Assembly: GCA_963717705.1 (NCBI GenBank)
Contig: CAVQWT010000004.1
Span: 248,001-312,000, forward strand
From: CAVQWT01 sp963717705
Lineage (GTDB): Bacteria > Pseudomonadota > Gammaproteobacteria > Burkholderiales > Casimicrobiaceae
Length of the DNA stretch: 64,000 nucleotides
Reading direction: 5' to 3'
The notes under the pieces are model-generated. The model did no database searches and had not been told where the DNA came from. It was given only the letters and a program-made list of their open reading frames with translations. Shown piece after piece: positions 54,287 to 62,337 of the stretch (within the stretch, counting starts at the first letter, position 1; every line of letters begins with the position of its first letter). A program made the translations under genes and the position numbers.

Positions 54287-55090
54287 TCAGCGATCCTTGC
54301 GCCCCGCCCGCAGGGTGCCGCCGGCAGCGGCGCGGACTGCGGGGCCACCGGCGGGGAGGTCGAGGGCGTCGCCGCGCGCGCGGTGGGCGCGCTCGCGGCT
54401 GCCCATCACGTGCTGGTGCAGCAGGCGGCCGGCTGCCGCGGCCTGGCCGGCGGCGATGCGCTCGACGATCGCGCGGTGCTCGGAAACCGAGACCGGCAGC
54501 GTGCCCGCCGCGTCGAGCGCGGCGCGGCGGTACAGGTTCAGCTCGTTGACCAGCCGGCGGTAGATCGCCAGCAGCTTGGCATTGCCAGCCACGTCGACCA
54601 GCCGGTCGTGGAACGCGAGGTTGACCCGATGGTAGGTGTCGGCGTCGCCGCGAGTGGCGGCCTGCTCCATGCGGTCGACCAGCGCGAGGAGGTCGCGGAT
54701 GTCGGTCGCGGTCGCACGCTGCGCGGCGCGCCGGCCGGCGTGCTCGTCGAGCACGGCGCGCAGCTCGTAGATCTCGTCCGCCTCCGCGAGCGTGATCTGG
54801 CGCACGAACACGCCCCGGTTCTTCTCGAGCCGCACGAGTCCCGACTCCTCCAGCGCGCGGAATGCCTCGCGGACGGGTCCGCGCGACACGCCGAGCCGCA
54901 GCGCGATGTCGGCCTCGTTCAGCTTGGCCCCCGAGGGCAGGTCGCCGGCGACGATCATCCGTTCGAGCTCGCGCGCGACCAGCGTCGGCAGCGAGCTCGA
55001 GCGAACCAGGGCGAGCGGATGGTCGGCGGCGACTCCGGCGGCGGAGGCGTCGGGCGAGCGGGCGCGCGCATCGGGCGTGGGTTGACGCAT
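54287..55090 (-). CDS. GntR-family regulator, FCD (FadR/VanR-like) subfamily, of the phosphonate cluster
   Basis: A 267-residue regulator with an N-terminal winged HTH (AKLNEADIALRLGVSRGPVREAFRALEESGLV) and a helical FCD domain whose metal-ligand type motifs include DEIYELRAVLDEHAG and NLAFHDRLVDVAGN. It lies between the divergent phnS transporter operon and phnA-phnY. The palindrome GATTGTCAACAATC 27 bp upstream is a likely operator. A promoter over that palindrome would start transcription at or next to the ATG, which supports this start over a TTG at 55135. The effector is probably an aminophosphonate or breakdown product (inference). Confidence 0.9.
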   Translation of the reverse strand: MRQPTPDARARSPDASAAGVAADHPLALVRSSSLPTLVARELERMIVAGDLPSGAKLNEADIALRLGVSRGPVREAFRALEESGLVRLEKNRGVFVRQITLAEADEIYELRAVLDEHAGRRAAQRATATDIRDLLALVDRMEQAATRGDADTYHRVNLAFHDRLVDVAGNAKLLAIYRRLVNELNLYRRAALDAAGTLPVSVSEHRAIVERIAAGQAAAAGRLLHQHVMGSRERAHRARGDALDLPAGGPAVRAAAGGTLRAGRKDR

Positions 55091-55091
55091 G

Positions 55092-55120
55092 TTGCGATTG
55101 GACACCGGGGGGTGTAGATT
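55092..55120 (+). promoter_or_regulatory. Candidate promoter of the phnSTUW operon
   Basis: TTGCGA (55092-55097), a 17-bp spacer and TAGATT (55115-55120), each 4 of 6 consensus. It overlaps the opposite promoter almost base for base, and its -10 overlaps the operator. Confidence 0.35.
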
Positions 55121-55125
55121 GTCAA
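55097..55125 (-). promoter_or_regulatory. Promoter of the gntR(FCD)-phnA-phnY array
   Basis: On the minus strand a perfect -35 TTGACA (55120-55125), a 17-bp spacer and TCCAAT (55097-55102). Transcription would start at about 55090, the first base of the regulator ATG, giving a leaderless message. The -35 box is inside the palindromic operator, so the bound regulator should repress. Confidence 0.45.
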
Positions 55126-55130
55126 CAATC
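55117..55130. promoter_or_regulatory. GntR/FCD-type operator GATTGTCAACAATC
   Basis: A 14-bp inverted repeat with 6-bp arms GATTGT/ACAATC around CA. The TTGT..ACAA core is the form seen for FadR/VanR-like regulators. It covers the -35 of the regulator promoter and the -10 of the phnS promoter, so one site could shut both transcripts. Confidence 0.6.
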
Positions 55131-55415
55131 TGCAATCTGAACGCGTCAAGCTGTCGGGACTGGCGTCAGGAGCTGCGCCGGGGGGATGGGTGCGTGCCCG
55201 CAGGCGCGCAGCGTGGGTGGCCGTGTCCCGGCTTCCCTCGCCTTGCCCGGCGGAGCCTTCCGGGTACGCGCACCGGTGCCCGTTGCCCGCGTCGGGCGCC
55301 GCGCGTAGCATCCGCGGGTTGCCGCTGCTTCGTCCGAGGTTCCAGCATCGCCATTCGCCGTGCCGTCCGTATCGAACCGAACCCGCCGTTTCCATCCCTA
55401 CCGAGGAGTACACCC

Positions 55416-56450
55416 ATGACCTCCGTCCGAGGCTTCCGCTGGCTCACCACCGTCGTCGCCGCTGCCGCGTTCTCGCTGGCGGGCGCGGCCGCGGCACAGA
55501 AGACGCAGCTGACCGTCTACACCGCGTTGGAGACCGATCAGCTGAAGGCGTATCAGGAAGGCTTCAACAAGGCCTATCCGGACATCGAGCTCACGTGGGT
55601 GCGCGATTCCACCGGGATCATCACGGCCAAGATCCTGGCCGAGAAGGCGGCGCCCAAGGCCGACGTGATCATGGGCGTCGCGGCGACCAGCATGGCGATC
55701 TTCGAGACCGAGGGCATGCTGATGCCGTACGCGCCGGCGGGACTCGCCCGCATCGCGCCGGAGTACCGGGATCCGAAGAACCCCCCGTCGTGGGTCGGGA
55801 TGGACGTCTGGGGCGCGACGATCTGCTTCAACACCGTCGAAGCGGCGAAGCGGAACATTCCAAAGCCGGAAACCTGGAAGGACCTGACCAAGCCGGTGTA
55901 CAAGGGACAGATCGTGATGCCGCACCCGGCGTCGTCGGGCACCGGGTACTTCGACGTGACGGCCTGGCTGCAGCTGTGGGGCGAGCCCGAAGGCTGGAAG
56001 TTCATGGACGGCCTGCACGAGAACATCGCGCAGTACATGCATTCGGGATCGCGACCCTGCGCTGCCGTCGCGGCCGGCGAGTACGTCGTCGGCATCTCGT
56101 TCGAGTACCGCGCCAACCGCGAAAAGGCGCGCGGCGCCCCGATCGACCTTGTGTTCCCGAAGGAGGGCCTCGGCTGGGACCTCGAGGCGATCGGCATCGT
56201 CAAGACGACGACCAAGGCCGACGCCGCGAAGAAGCTCGCCGACTGGTCGGTCTCCGACGCGGCGATGGCGCTGTACGCGAACAACTTCGCGATCGTGGCG
56301 GTCCCCGCGCTGTCGAAGCCGCTGCCGAACGTGCCGGCGAACTATGCGTCGATGCTGGTGAAGAACGACTTCGCGTGGGCGGCGAAGAATCGCGACAGGA
56401 TCCTCGCCGAGTGGTCGAAGCGGTACGAGTCGAAGGCCGCGCCGAAGTAG
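55416..56450 (+). CDS. phnS: 2-aminoethylphosphonate ABC transporter, substrate-binding protein
   Basis: Periplasmic binding protein of an AEP importer. The 344-residue protein has a signal peptide (1-27, ending GAAAA before QKTQLTVYTA) and the iron/thiamine-type class II binding fold. Segments such as ADVIMGVAATSMAIFETEGML and WVGMDVWGATICFNT are typical of the PhnS2 group of putative AEP-binding proteins. The ATG follows GAGGAG. The operon continues with phnT, phnU and phnW; a large inverted repeat starts one base after the stop. Confidence 0.9.
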   Translation: MTSVRGFRWLTTVVAAAAFSLAGAAAAQKTQLTVYTALETDQLKAYQEGFNKAYPDIELTWVRDSTGIITAKILAEKAAPKADVIMGVAATSMAIFETEGMLMPYAPAGLARIAPEYRDPKNPPSWVGMDVWGATICFNTVEAAKRNIPKPETWKDLTKPVYKGQIVMPHPASSGTGYFDVTAWLQLWGEPEGWKFMDGLHENIAQYMHSGSRPCAAVAAGEYVVGISFEYRANREKARGAPIDLVFPKEGLGWDLEAIGIVKTTTKADAAKKLADWSVSDAAMALYANNFAIVAVPALSKPLPNVPANYASMLVKNDFAWAAKNRDRILAEWSKRYESKAAPK

Positions 56451-56451
56451 G

Positions 56452-56508
56452 GTTATCCGTCGGCGGGGGGTAGGCTGCCCGGGCTCTCCGCTGCGGCCGA
56501 CGGATAAC
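56452..56508 (+). repeat. 13-bp perfect inverted repeat between phnS and phnT
   Basis: GTTATCCGTCGGC (56452-56464) and its exact reverse complement GCCGACGGATAAC (56496-56508) are separated by 31 nt. The RNA would fold into a stable 13-bp stem directly behind the phnS stop. There is no T-run, so it is not a classical terminator. A stem here could protect the phnS message and raise its level over phnT and phnU, as seen in other ABC operons, or be a small mobile or REP-like remnant. Confidence 0.75.
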
Positions 56509-56678
56509 TCGCCGCGTTGGAGGGGCGGGGCGCCCCTCGACGCGGCGGTGCGCTGGCGGCGCCGAGGACCTGGACCGGCGCCGCAGATCGGATCGTTCGA
56601 CCTGCGCGCCCGTCGGATGCCGCATCGTCGGCCCGCTTCGCAGTTCCGGCCAGAATCGTTTCCACTACCGAGTTGCCG

Positions 56679-57773
56679 ATGACCTCAACGGAAGGTGCCA
56701 CCGAGGCACTCCGCCTTGAAGCGGTGCACAAGGCCTTCGGCAGCTTCGTCGCGCTGCAGTCGATCGACCTGTCGATCCGGCCCGGCGAGCTCGTCTGCTT
56801 TCTCGGCCCGTCGGGTTGCGGCAAGACCACGCTGCTGCGCATCATCGCCGGTCTCGAGGCGCAGACTTCCGGGCGCGTGATCCAGAACGGCCGCGACGTC
56901 TCGCGGGCGCCGCCCGCGGCGCGCGACTACGGCATCGTCTTCCAGTCGTACGCGCTGTTTCCCAACCTCACCATCGCTGCGAACGTCGCGTACGGCCTCG
57001 TCAACCGGCGGCGCGGGCGCGCCGAAATCGCCGCGCGCGTGCAGGAGCTGCTGACGCTGGTCGGCCTGCCCGACGCCGGCCCCAAGTACCCCGGCCAGAT
57101 GTCGGGCGGACAGCAGCAGCGGGTCGCGCTCGCGCGGGCGCTCGCCACGTCGCCGTCGCTGCTGCTGCTCGACGAGCCGCTGTCGGCCCTCGACGCCAAG
57201 GTGCGCGAGCGGCTGCGCGGCGAGATCCGTGCGCTGCAGCGGCGCCTCAAGGTGACCACGATCATGGTCACGCACGACCAGGAGGAGGCGCTGTCGATGG
57301 CGGACCGCGTCGTCGTCATGCGCCACGGCGCCATCGAGCAGGTCGGCACGCCGCAGGACGTCTACGAGCGGCCGGCGACGCCCTTCGTCGCCGACTTCAT
57401 GGGCAAGGTCAACGTGGTCAGGGCGGTAAGCGCGGGCCGCGGGCGCTACCGTGCCGGCGACGTCGAGCTGGTGCTGCCCGACGACAGTTTCGGCGCGGGC
57501 GAGCCGGTGCGGATCTACCTGCGTCCCGAGGATCGCCACGTCGAAGGCGACCTCGCCGCGCTGCCGAACCGCCTCGGCGGGCGCGTCAGCCGCATCGACT
57601 ACCTGGGCACCATCTGTCTCGCCGAAGTCGCCTGCGAGGGCCTGGGGCAGCCGATGGTGGTGTCGCTGTCGCTCAACCAGCTGCACGACCTGGACGTGCG
57701 CGAGGGCGGGACGCTCGATTTCGCGCTGCGCACCGACCGCGTCCGGGTGTTCGCGGACCCGCCCGCCGCGTGA
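56679..57773 (+). CDS. phnT: 2-aminoethylphosphonate ABC transporter, ATP-binding protein
   Basis: ATPase of the AEP importer, 364 residues from the ATG giving MTSTEGATEAL. Walker A GPSGCGKTT is at 43-51, the signature MSGGQQQRVALARAL near 137-151, and Walker B LLLLDEPLSALD follows. A C-terminal TOBE-like domain is present (about 250-360). An upstream frame could extend to 56517 but has no homology. It follows the inverted repeat and overlaps phnU by 4 nt (GTGA). Confidence 0.92.
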   Translation: MTSTEGATEALRLEAVHKAFGSFVALQSIDLSIRPGELVCFLGPSGCGKTTLLRIIAGLEAQTSGRVIQNGRDVSRAPPAARDYGIVFQSYALFPNLTIAANVAYGLVNRRRGRAEIAARVQELLTLVGLPDAGPKYPGQMSGGQQQRVALARALATSPSLLLLDEPLSALDAKVRERLRGEIRALQRRLKVTTIMVTHDQEEALSMADRVVVMRHGAIEQVGTPQDVYERPATPFVADFMGKVNVVRAVSAGRGRYRAGDVELVLPDDSFGAGEPVRIYLRPEDRHVEGDLAALPNRLGGRVSRIDYLGTICLAEVACEGLGQPMVVSLSLNQLHDLDVREGGTLDFALRTDRVRVFADPPAA

Positions 57774-59503
57774 GCGCCGCGCGCGACGTCGCCGCGTCGA
57801 GGCTGCCCGGGGCCGCGTCGTCGCCGGCGCTGGCTTTCGAGGCGCTGGCGGCCCGCGGCGGCATCGCGCTGGTCGCCTCGGCGCTGTTCGTGTTCCTGAC
57901 GCTGCCGCTGGGGACGATTCTCATCCGCAGCATGGAGGACCGCGCCGGTGCTTTCGTCGGGTTCGCCAATTTCGTCCAGTACCTGCAGTCGCCGTCGCTC
58001 GCGCAGTCGACGTGGAACACGCTGAATTTCGCGGTGCTGACGACGGCGCTGACGGTGCCGCTGGCGTTCGTGTTCGCGTACGCCATCCAGCGCAGCTGCA
58101 TCCCCGGCAAGGGACTGTGGCGCAACATCGCGCTGCTGCCGATCCTCGCGCCTTCGCTGCTGGCGGCGATCTCGTTCATCTACCTGTTCGGCAACCAGGG
58201 CGTGCTGAAGGCGCTGCTGCCGCTCGTCGGCCTGAAGCAGATCTACGGCCTGCCGGGGATGGTGCTGGCGATGGCGTTCGCGTCGTTTCCGCACGCGGTG
58301 ATGATCCTGCTCGCCGGCCTGTCGCTGTCCGATCAGCGGCTCTACGAGGCCGCCGAGTCGCTGGGGACGAGCGAGTGGCGCAAGTTCTTCACCATCACGC
58401 TGCCCGGGGCGAAGTACGGGCTGGTGTCGGCGGCGATGGTGGTGTTCACGATGGCGGTGTCCGAGTTCGGGGTGCCCAAGGTGATCGGCGGCAACTATCC
58501 GGTGCTGGCGATCGACATCTACAAGCAGGTGATCGGCCAGCAGAACTTCCAGCTCGGCGCGGTGGTGGGGCTGGTGCTGCTGGTGCCGGCGGTCGTCGCG
58601 TTCGCCGTCGACCATGCGATGCAGCGCCGCCAGCAGGCGCTGCTGACCGCGCGCAGCGTGCCCTACGCGGCCCGGCGCTCGCCGCTGCGCGACTGGCTGC
58701 TGCTCGCGTTCGTCGTCGCCGTGTCGCTGTGGATGCTCGCCGTCGTCGGCATGGCGGTGTTCGGCTCGTTCGTCAAGTTCTGGCCGTACAACCTGTCGCT
58801 GACGCTCGACCACTACACGTTCGGTTTCGCCGACGCCGGGGTCGAGCATGCGTACCGCAACAGCCTGGTGATGGCCGGCTGGTGCGCGGTGTTCGGCGCG
58901 GCGGTCACCTTCGCCGGCGCGTACTGGGTCGAGAAGACCCGGGGAGCCGACCTGCTGCGCCCGGCGATCCGGCTGCAGGCGATGCTGCCGATGGCGGTCC
59001 CCGGGATGGTGCTGGGCATCGGCTACATCCTGTTCTTCAACAACCCGGCCAATCCGCTGCACTGGCTGTACGGCTCGATGGCCATCCTGGTGCTGTCGAC
59101 GATCATCCACTTCTACTCGTCGAGTCACCTGACCGCGGTGACCGCGCTGAAGCAGCTCGACGGCGAGTTCGAGTCGGTCTCGGCCTCGCTCAAGGTGCCG
59201 TTCTACAAGACGTTCTGGCGGGTCACCGTGCCGGTGTGCCTGCCCACCGTCATCGACATCGCCCGCTACTTCTTCGTCAACGCCATGACGACCATCTCCG
59301 CGGTGGTCTTTCTGTATTCTCCGAAGACCACGCTGGCCGCGATCTCCATCCTCCAGCTCGACGAAGCCGGCGCGATCGGCTCGGCGGCGGCGATGGCGAC
59401 GCTGATCGTCGTCACCTCCGCGACGGTCACCGTCGCCTCGTTCGCCGTCGAAGGCTGGCTCCTGCGCCGCACGCAGGGCTGGCGTCGCACCGCGCCCACC
59501 TGA
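57770..59503 (+). CDS. phnU: 2-aminoethylphosphonate ABC transporter, fused two-domain permease
   Basis: Membrane channel of the AEP importer. The GTG start (GTGA overlap with phnT) gives 577 residues with about 12 transmembrane helices in two binding-protein-dependent permease domains. Their ATPase-coupling loops are LYEAAESLGTSEWRKFFTITLP and EFESVSASLKVPFYKTFWRVTVP. The two-in-one permease is the form of the PhnU2-type systems. phnW follows 28 nt on. Confidence 0.92.
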   Translation: MSAARDVAASRLPGAASSPALAFEALAARGGIALVASALFVFLTLPLGTILIRSMEDRAGAFVGFANFVQYLQSPSLAQSTWNTLNFAVLTTALTVPLAFVFAYAIQRSCIPGKGLWRNIALLPILAPSLLAAISFIYLFGNQGVLKALLPLVGLKQIYGLPGMVLAMAFASFPHAVMILLAGLSLSDQRLYEAAESLGTSEWRKFFTITLPGAKYGLVSAAMVVFTMAVSEFGVPKVIGGNYPVLAIDIYKQVIGQQNFQLGAVVGLVLLVPAVVAFAVDHAMQRRQQALLTARSVPYAARRSPLRDWLLLAFVVAVSLWMLAVVGMAVFGSFVKFWPYNLSLTLDHYTFGFADAGVEHAYRNSLVMAGWCAVFGAAVTFAGAYWVEKTRGADLLRPAIRLQAMLPMAVPGMVLGIGYILFFNNPANPLHWLYGSMAILVLSTIIHFYSSSHLTAVTALKQLDGEFESVSASLKVPFYKTFWRVTVPVCLPTVIDIARYFFVNAMTTISAVVFLYSPKTTLAAISILQLDEAGAIGSAAAMATLIVVTSATVTVASFAVEGWLLRRTQGWRRTAPT

Positions 59504-59531
59504 ACCGGCGCATTTCCGCAAGGAGCAGACC

Positions 59532-60674
59532 ATGAGCACCCACGACCGCGACCCGATCCTGCTGACGCCCGGACCGCTGACGACCTCGCTGGCGACCAAG
59601 TCGGCAATGCTCCGCGACTGGGGCTCGTGGGACGCCAGGTTCAACGCGGTGACCGCCGACGTCCGCCGCAAGGTCCTCGCGCTGGTGCATGGCGCTGACT
59701 CGCATGTCTGCGTGCCGATGCAGGGCAGCGGCACGTTCTCGGTCGAGGCGGCCGTCAACACGCTGGTCCCGCGCAACGGCCATCTGCTGGTGCTGATCAA
59801 CGGCGCCTACGGCACGCGGATGGCGAAGCTCACGCAGATGATGGGCCGTCGGCTGTCGACTTTCGAGACCGCCGACGACGTGCCGACGACACCGCAGGAC
59901 GTCGACCGGCTGCTCGCCGCCGACCCGTCGATCACCCACGTCGGCCTCATCCATTGCGAGACGTCGACGGGCATCCTCAACCCGCTGCCGGAGATCGCCG
60001 CGGTCGTGGCGCGCCACGGGCGCCGGCTGATCGTCGACGCGATGTCGAGCTTCGCCGCGCTGCCGATCGACGCGCGGACGACGCCGTTCGACGCGCTGAT
60101 CGCGGCGTCGGGCAAGTGCGTCGAGGGCCCGCCGGGCATGGGCTTCGTCATCGCGCGGCGCGAAGCGCTGGCGGCCGCCGCCGGCAATTCGACGTCGCTG
60201 GCGCTCGACCTGCACGACCAGTGGGCTTACATGGAGAAGACGACGCAGTGGCGCTACACGCCGCCGACGCACGTCGTCGTCGCGTTCAACGCCGCGCTCG
60301 ACCAGCTGCTGGCCGAAGGGGGGCAGCCGGCGCGGCTGGCGCGATACACGGCGAACTGCGCGACCCTGGTCGAGGGCCTCGCCGAGCTCGGGCTGCGGCC
60401 GTTCCTGCCGCCAGCGATCCAGGCGCCGATCATCGTCACCTTCCATGCGCCGGCGGATCCGGCGTACGCCTTCAAGGCGTTCTACGATCGCGTCCGCGAC
60501 CGCGGCTTCATTCTCTATCCCGGCAAGCTGACCAAGCTGGAGACGTTCCGCGTCGGGTGCATCGGCGCGATCGGCCCGGAGGAAATGCGGCAGGCGGTCC
60601 ACGCGGTGCGCGACACGCTGGCCGACATGGGCATCCGCCAGGTCGCGCCGCGGTCGACCCGCGCCGCGGCGTAG
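59532..60674 (+). CDS. phnW: 2-aminoethylphosphonate--pyruvate transaminase
   Basis: PLP enzyme that moves the amino group of AEP to pyruvate, giving phosphonoacetaldehyde and alanine. The 380-residue protein has the N-terminal LLTPGPLTTS, GSWDARF and QGSGTFSVEA blocks, the PLP Asp in VDAMSSFAA and the PLP Lys195 in AASGKCVEGPPG. An AGGAGC site precedes the ATG. Its product is the substrate of PhnY; no phosphonatase (PhnX) is present, so the PhnWYA route is used. Confidence 0.95.
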   Translation: MSTHDRDPILLTPGPLTTSLATKSAMLRDWGSWDARFNAVTADVRRKVLALVHGADSHVCVPMQGSGTFSVEAAVNTLVPRNGHLLVLINGAYGTRMAKLTQMMGRRLSTFETADDVPTTPQDVDRLLAADPSITHVGLIHCETSTGILNPLPEIAAVVARHGRRLIVDAMSSFAALPIDARTTPFDALIAASGKCVEGPPGMGFVIARREALAAAAGNSTSLALDLHDQWAYMEKTTQWRYTPPTHVVVAFNAALDQLLAEGGQPARLARYTANCATLVEGLAELGLRPFLPPAIQAPIIVTFHAPADPAYAFKAFYDRVRDRGFILYPGKLTKLETFRVGCIGAIGPEEMRQAVHAVRDTLADMGIRQVAPRSTRAAA

Positions 60675-60678
60675 CGCG

Positions 60679-61575
60679 TCAGCCTGCCGCCGCGACGTCC
60701 GGCGGGTGCCTGAGCGCGTCCAGCGCGAGGAACTCCGGCGCGTCGGCGCGGATGGCGCCGTGCCGGATCAGCGCGTCGAGGATGACCAGACTCGCGTCGG
60801 CGGTGACGAGGTTGGCGCCCTCGCTGTTCCCGATCACCCGCGCGGTCGCGGTGAGGTCGAGCCGCCGGTGCTCGACCACCTCGCCGTCCTCGCCGGCGGG
60901 AACGAAGTCCGCCGGCAGCCACAGGTCGTGGGCGAATATCGTCTCCCGCTGCAGCCCGTCGGGCTGGGCGCGACAGACGTGCAGCGCGGCGCAGGCCAGC
61001 GCCTGCGAAGCGAGCGTGGCGGGGATGCCCGCCTCCTCGCGGGCCTCCTTGACCACCGTCGCGGCAACGGTCGTTCCCGCGGCGATGCCGCCGCCGACGA
61101 GGTTGTCGAGCTGTCCCGGGTCGATGGCCTTGGTCGGCGCTCGCCGCGCGACCCACATGGTCGTTCCGCCGGCACCGCGGACGAGCCCGTTGACGTGCGC
61201 GGCGAAGGTGCGGACGCCGAAGTAGCGGGCGGCCGCGCGCTCGAGCAGGAACGCGGGCGGGCCGGCAAACCGTCGCGCCACCGCGTAGCGTTCGTCGCGC
61301 CACGCCGACAAGGCGCCCTCCGCGGCCAGCGCCTGCGCGACCTGCGCCAGGGCCTCGGTCCGGGCGGCGGGCTGGTCCAGCGCGCGCACGAAGGTCAGGG
61401 TGCGGCCTTCCGCCGCGAAGACCGCCCCAAACCCGGCCAGGCGTTCGGCGCGCGCGTGGTCGACCCACCCGGCGGCAAAGCCGTCGACGAGAAGCGGCAG
61501 CAGCGGCATGGACGGCGGTGCCAGCGCAGCCGTGAGCCGGGCGGCGATTGCCGGTAGAATCGCGTCTTCGAGCAC
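60679..61575 (-). CDS. Nudix hydrolase with N-terminal DUF4743 domain
   Basis: A 298-residue protein from a GTG start. A DUF4743-like N-terminal domain (PLLVDGFAAGWVDHARAERL) precedes a Nudix domain with the box ending VVKEAREEAGI near 160-170. The catalytic EE pair is kept, while the first box Glu and the Arg are replaced (Thr, Lys). Relatives include the Nudix part of fungal thiamine pyrophosphokinase Tnr3, which repairs damaged thiamine diphosphate. An ATG about 22 codons later is a possible start. It converges on phnW with 4 bp between them. Confidence 0.82.
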   Translation of the reverse strand: MLEDAILPAIAARLTAALAPPSMPLLPLLVDGFAAGWVDHARAERLAGFGAVFAAEGRTLTFVRALDQPAARTEALAQVAQALAAEGALSAWRDERYAVARRFAGPPAFLLERAAARYFGVRTFAAHVNGLVRGAGGTTMWVARRAPTKAIDPGQLDNLVGGGIAAGTTVAATVVKEAREEAGIPATLASQALACAALHVCRAQPDGLQRETIFAHDLWLPADFVPAGEDGEVVEHRRLDLTATARVIGNSEGANLVTADASLVILDALIRHGAIRADAPEFLALDALRHPPDVAAAG

Positions 61576-61644
61576 GGGCCGATTGTAGCCCGCGCCGATC
61601 CGAAGCCCGCCCACCCACAACGGCCCGCGTCCCGCCCTCCCGCC

Positions 61645-62316
61645 GTGCCCGCCGACGTCCTCGCCCTGTTCGACCTCGATCACACGCTGGTGCCCCGCGA
61701 CAGCGACGAGCAGTGGGTCGAGTTCCTGATCGAAGAGGGTCGGATCGACGCCGGCCATTACGATGCCGCCAATCGTGACCTCAACGCCCGGTTCAACCGC
61801 GGCGAGGCCGACACCATCGAGTTCGCCGAGTTCTACCTCTCGACGCTGACGGCGTTCGACGACGAGACACTGCGCGCGCTGCGCGATCGCTTCCTCGAGC
61901 AGCGGATCCGGCCGCGGATCCTGCCCGCGGCGCGCGAGCTGGTCGAGCGGCACCGCGGCGCCGGCGACTTGTGCGTGATCACGACCGCGGTGATCCGGTT
62001 CCTGTCGCAGCCGATCGCGGCGGAGTTCGGCATCGAGCACGTGATCGCGACCGAGGGCGGGCGCGTCGAGGGCCGCTGGACCGGCCGCGTCGCCGGTGCC
62101 ACCAACACCCGCGAGGGCAAGGTCGAGCGCCTGCACCAGTGGCTCGCCGCCCGGGGCGAGCGCCTGGGCGACTACCGCGAGGTGTGGGCGTACTGCGATT
62201 CGATGAACGACCTGCCGCTGCTCTCCATCGTCACCCGGCCGGTGGCGGTGAACGCCGACCCGGTGCTGGCCGCGCACGCCCGCCATCGCGGGTGGCCGGT
62301 TGCGAACTTCGCCTGA
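61645..62316 (+). CDS. HAD-superfamily (subclass IB) phosphatase
   Basis: A 223-residue phosphatase from a GTG start. The HAD motif I is FDLDHTLV with Asp10 and Asp12; motif III/IV is YCDSMNDLPLL. The SerB-like cap contains the EFYLSTL region. Relatives act on phosphoserine, histidinol phosphate or similar monophosphates; the substrate here is unknown. It lies 21 bp before folD on the same strand. Confidence 0.87.
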   Translation: MPADVLALFDLDHTLVPRDSDEQWVEFLIEEGRIDAGHYDAANRDLNARFNRGEADTIEFAEFYLSTLTAFDDETLRALRDRFLEQRIRPRILPAARELVERHRGAGDLCVITTAVIRFLSQPIAAEFGIEHVIATEGGRVEGRWTGRVAGATNTREGKVERLHQWLAARGERLGDYREVWAYCDSMNDLPLLSIVTRPVAVNADPVLAAHARHRGWPVANFA

Positions 62317-62337
62317 TTCGCCCCCCAGGAACCCGAC

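Larger units (their letters stand above)
55091..55415. other. Divergent control region between gntR(FCD) and phnS
   Basis: A 325-bp region between divergent units. All recognisable signals are packed into 55092-55130: an operator palindrome and overlapping promoters on both strands. The rest (55131-55415) is GC-rich with no gene recognised, and would be the phnS leader if the promoter call is right (about 290 nt). Confidence 0.6.

Noticed and set aside
56452..56508. Rho-independent terminator after phnS
   Set aside because: The stem is strong, but no T-run follows either arm and phnT-phnU continue on the same strand, so it is kept as an inverted repeat instead.
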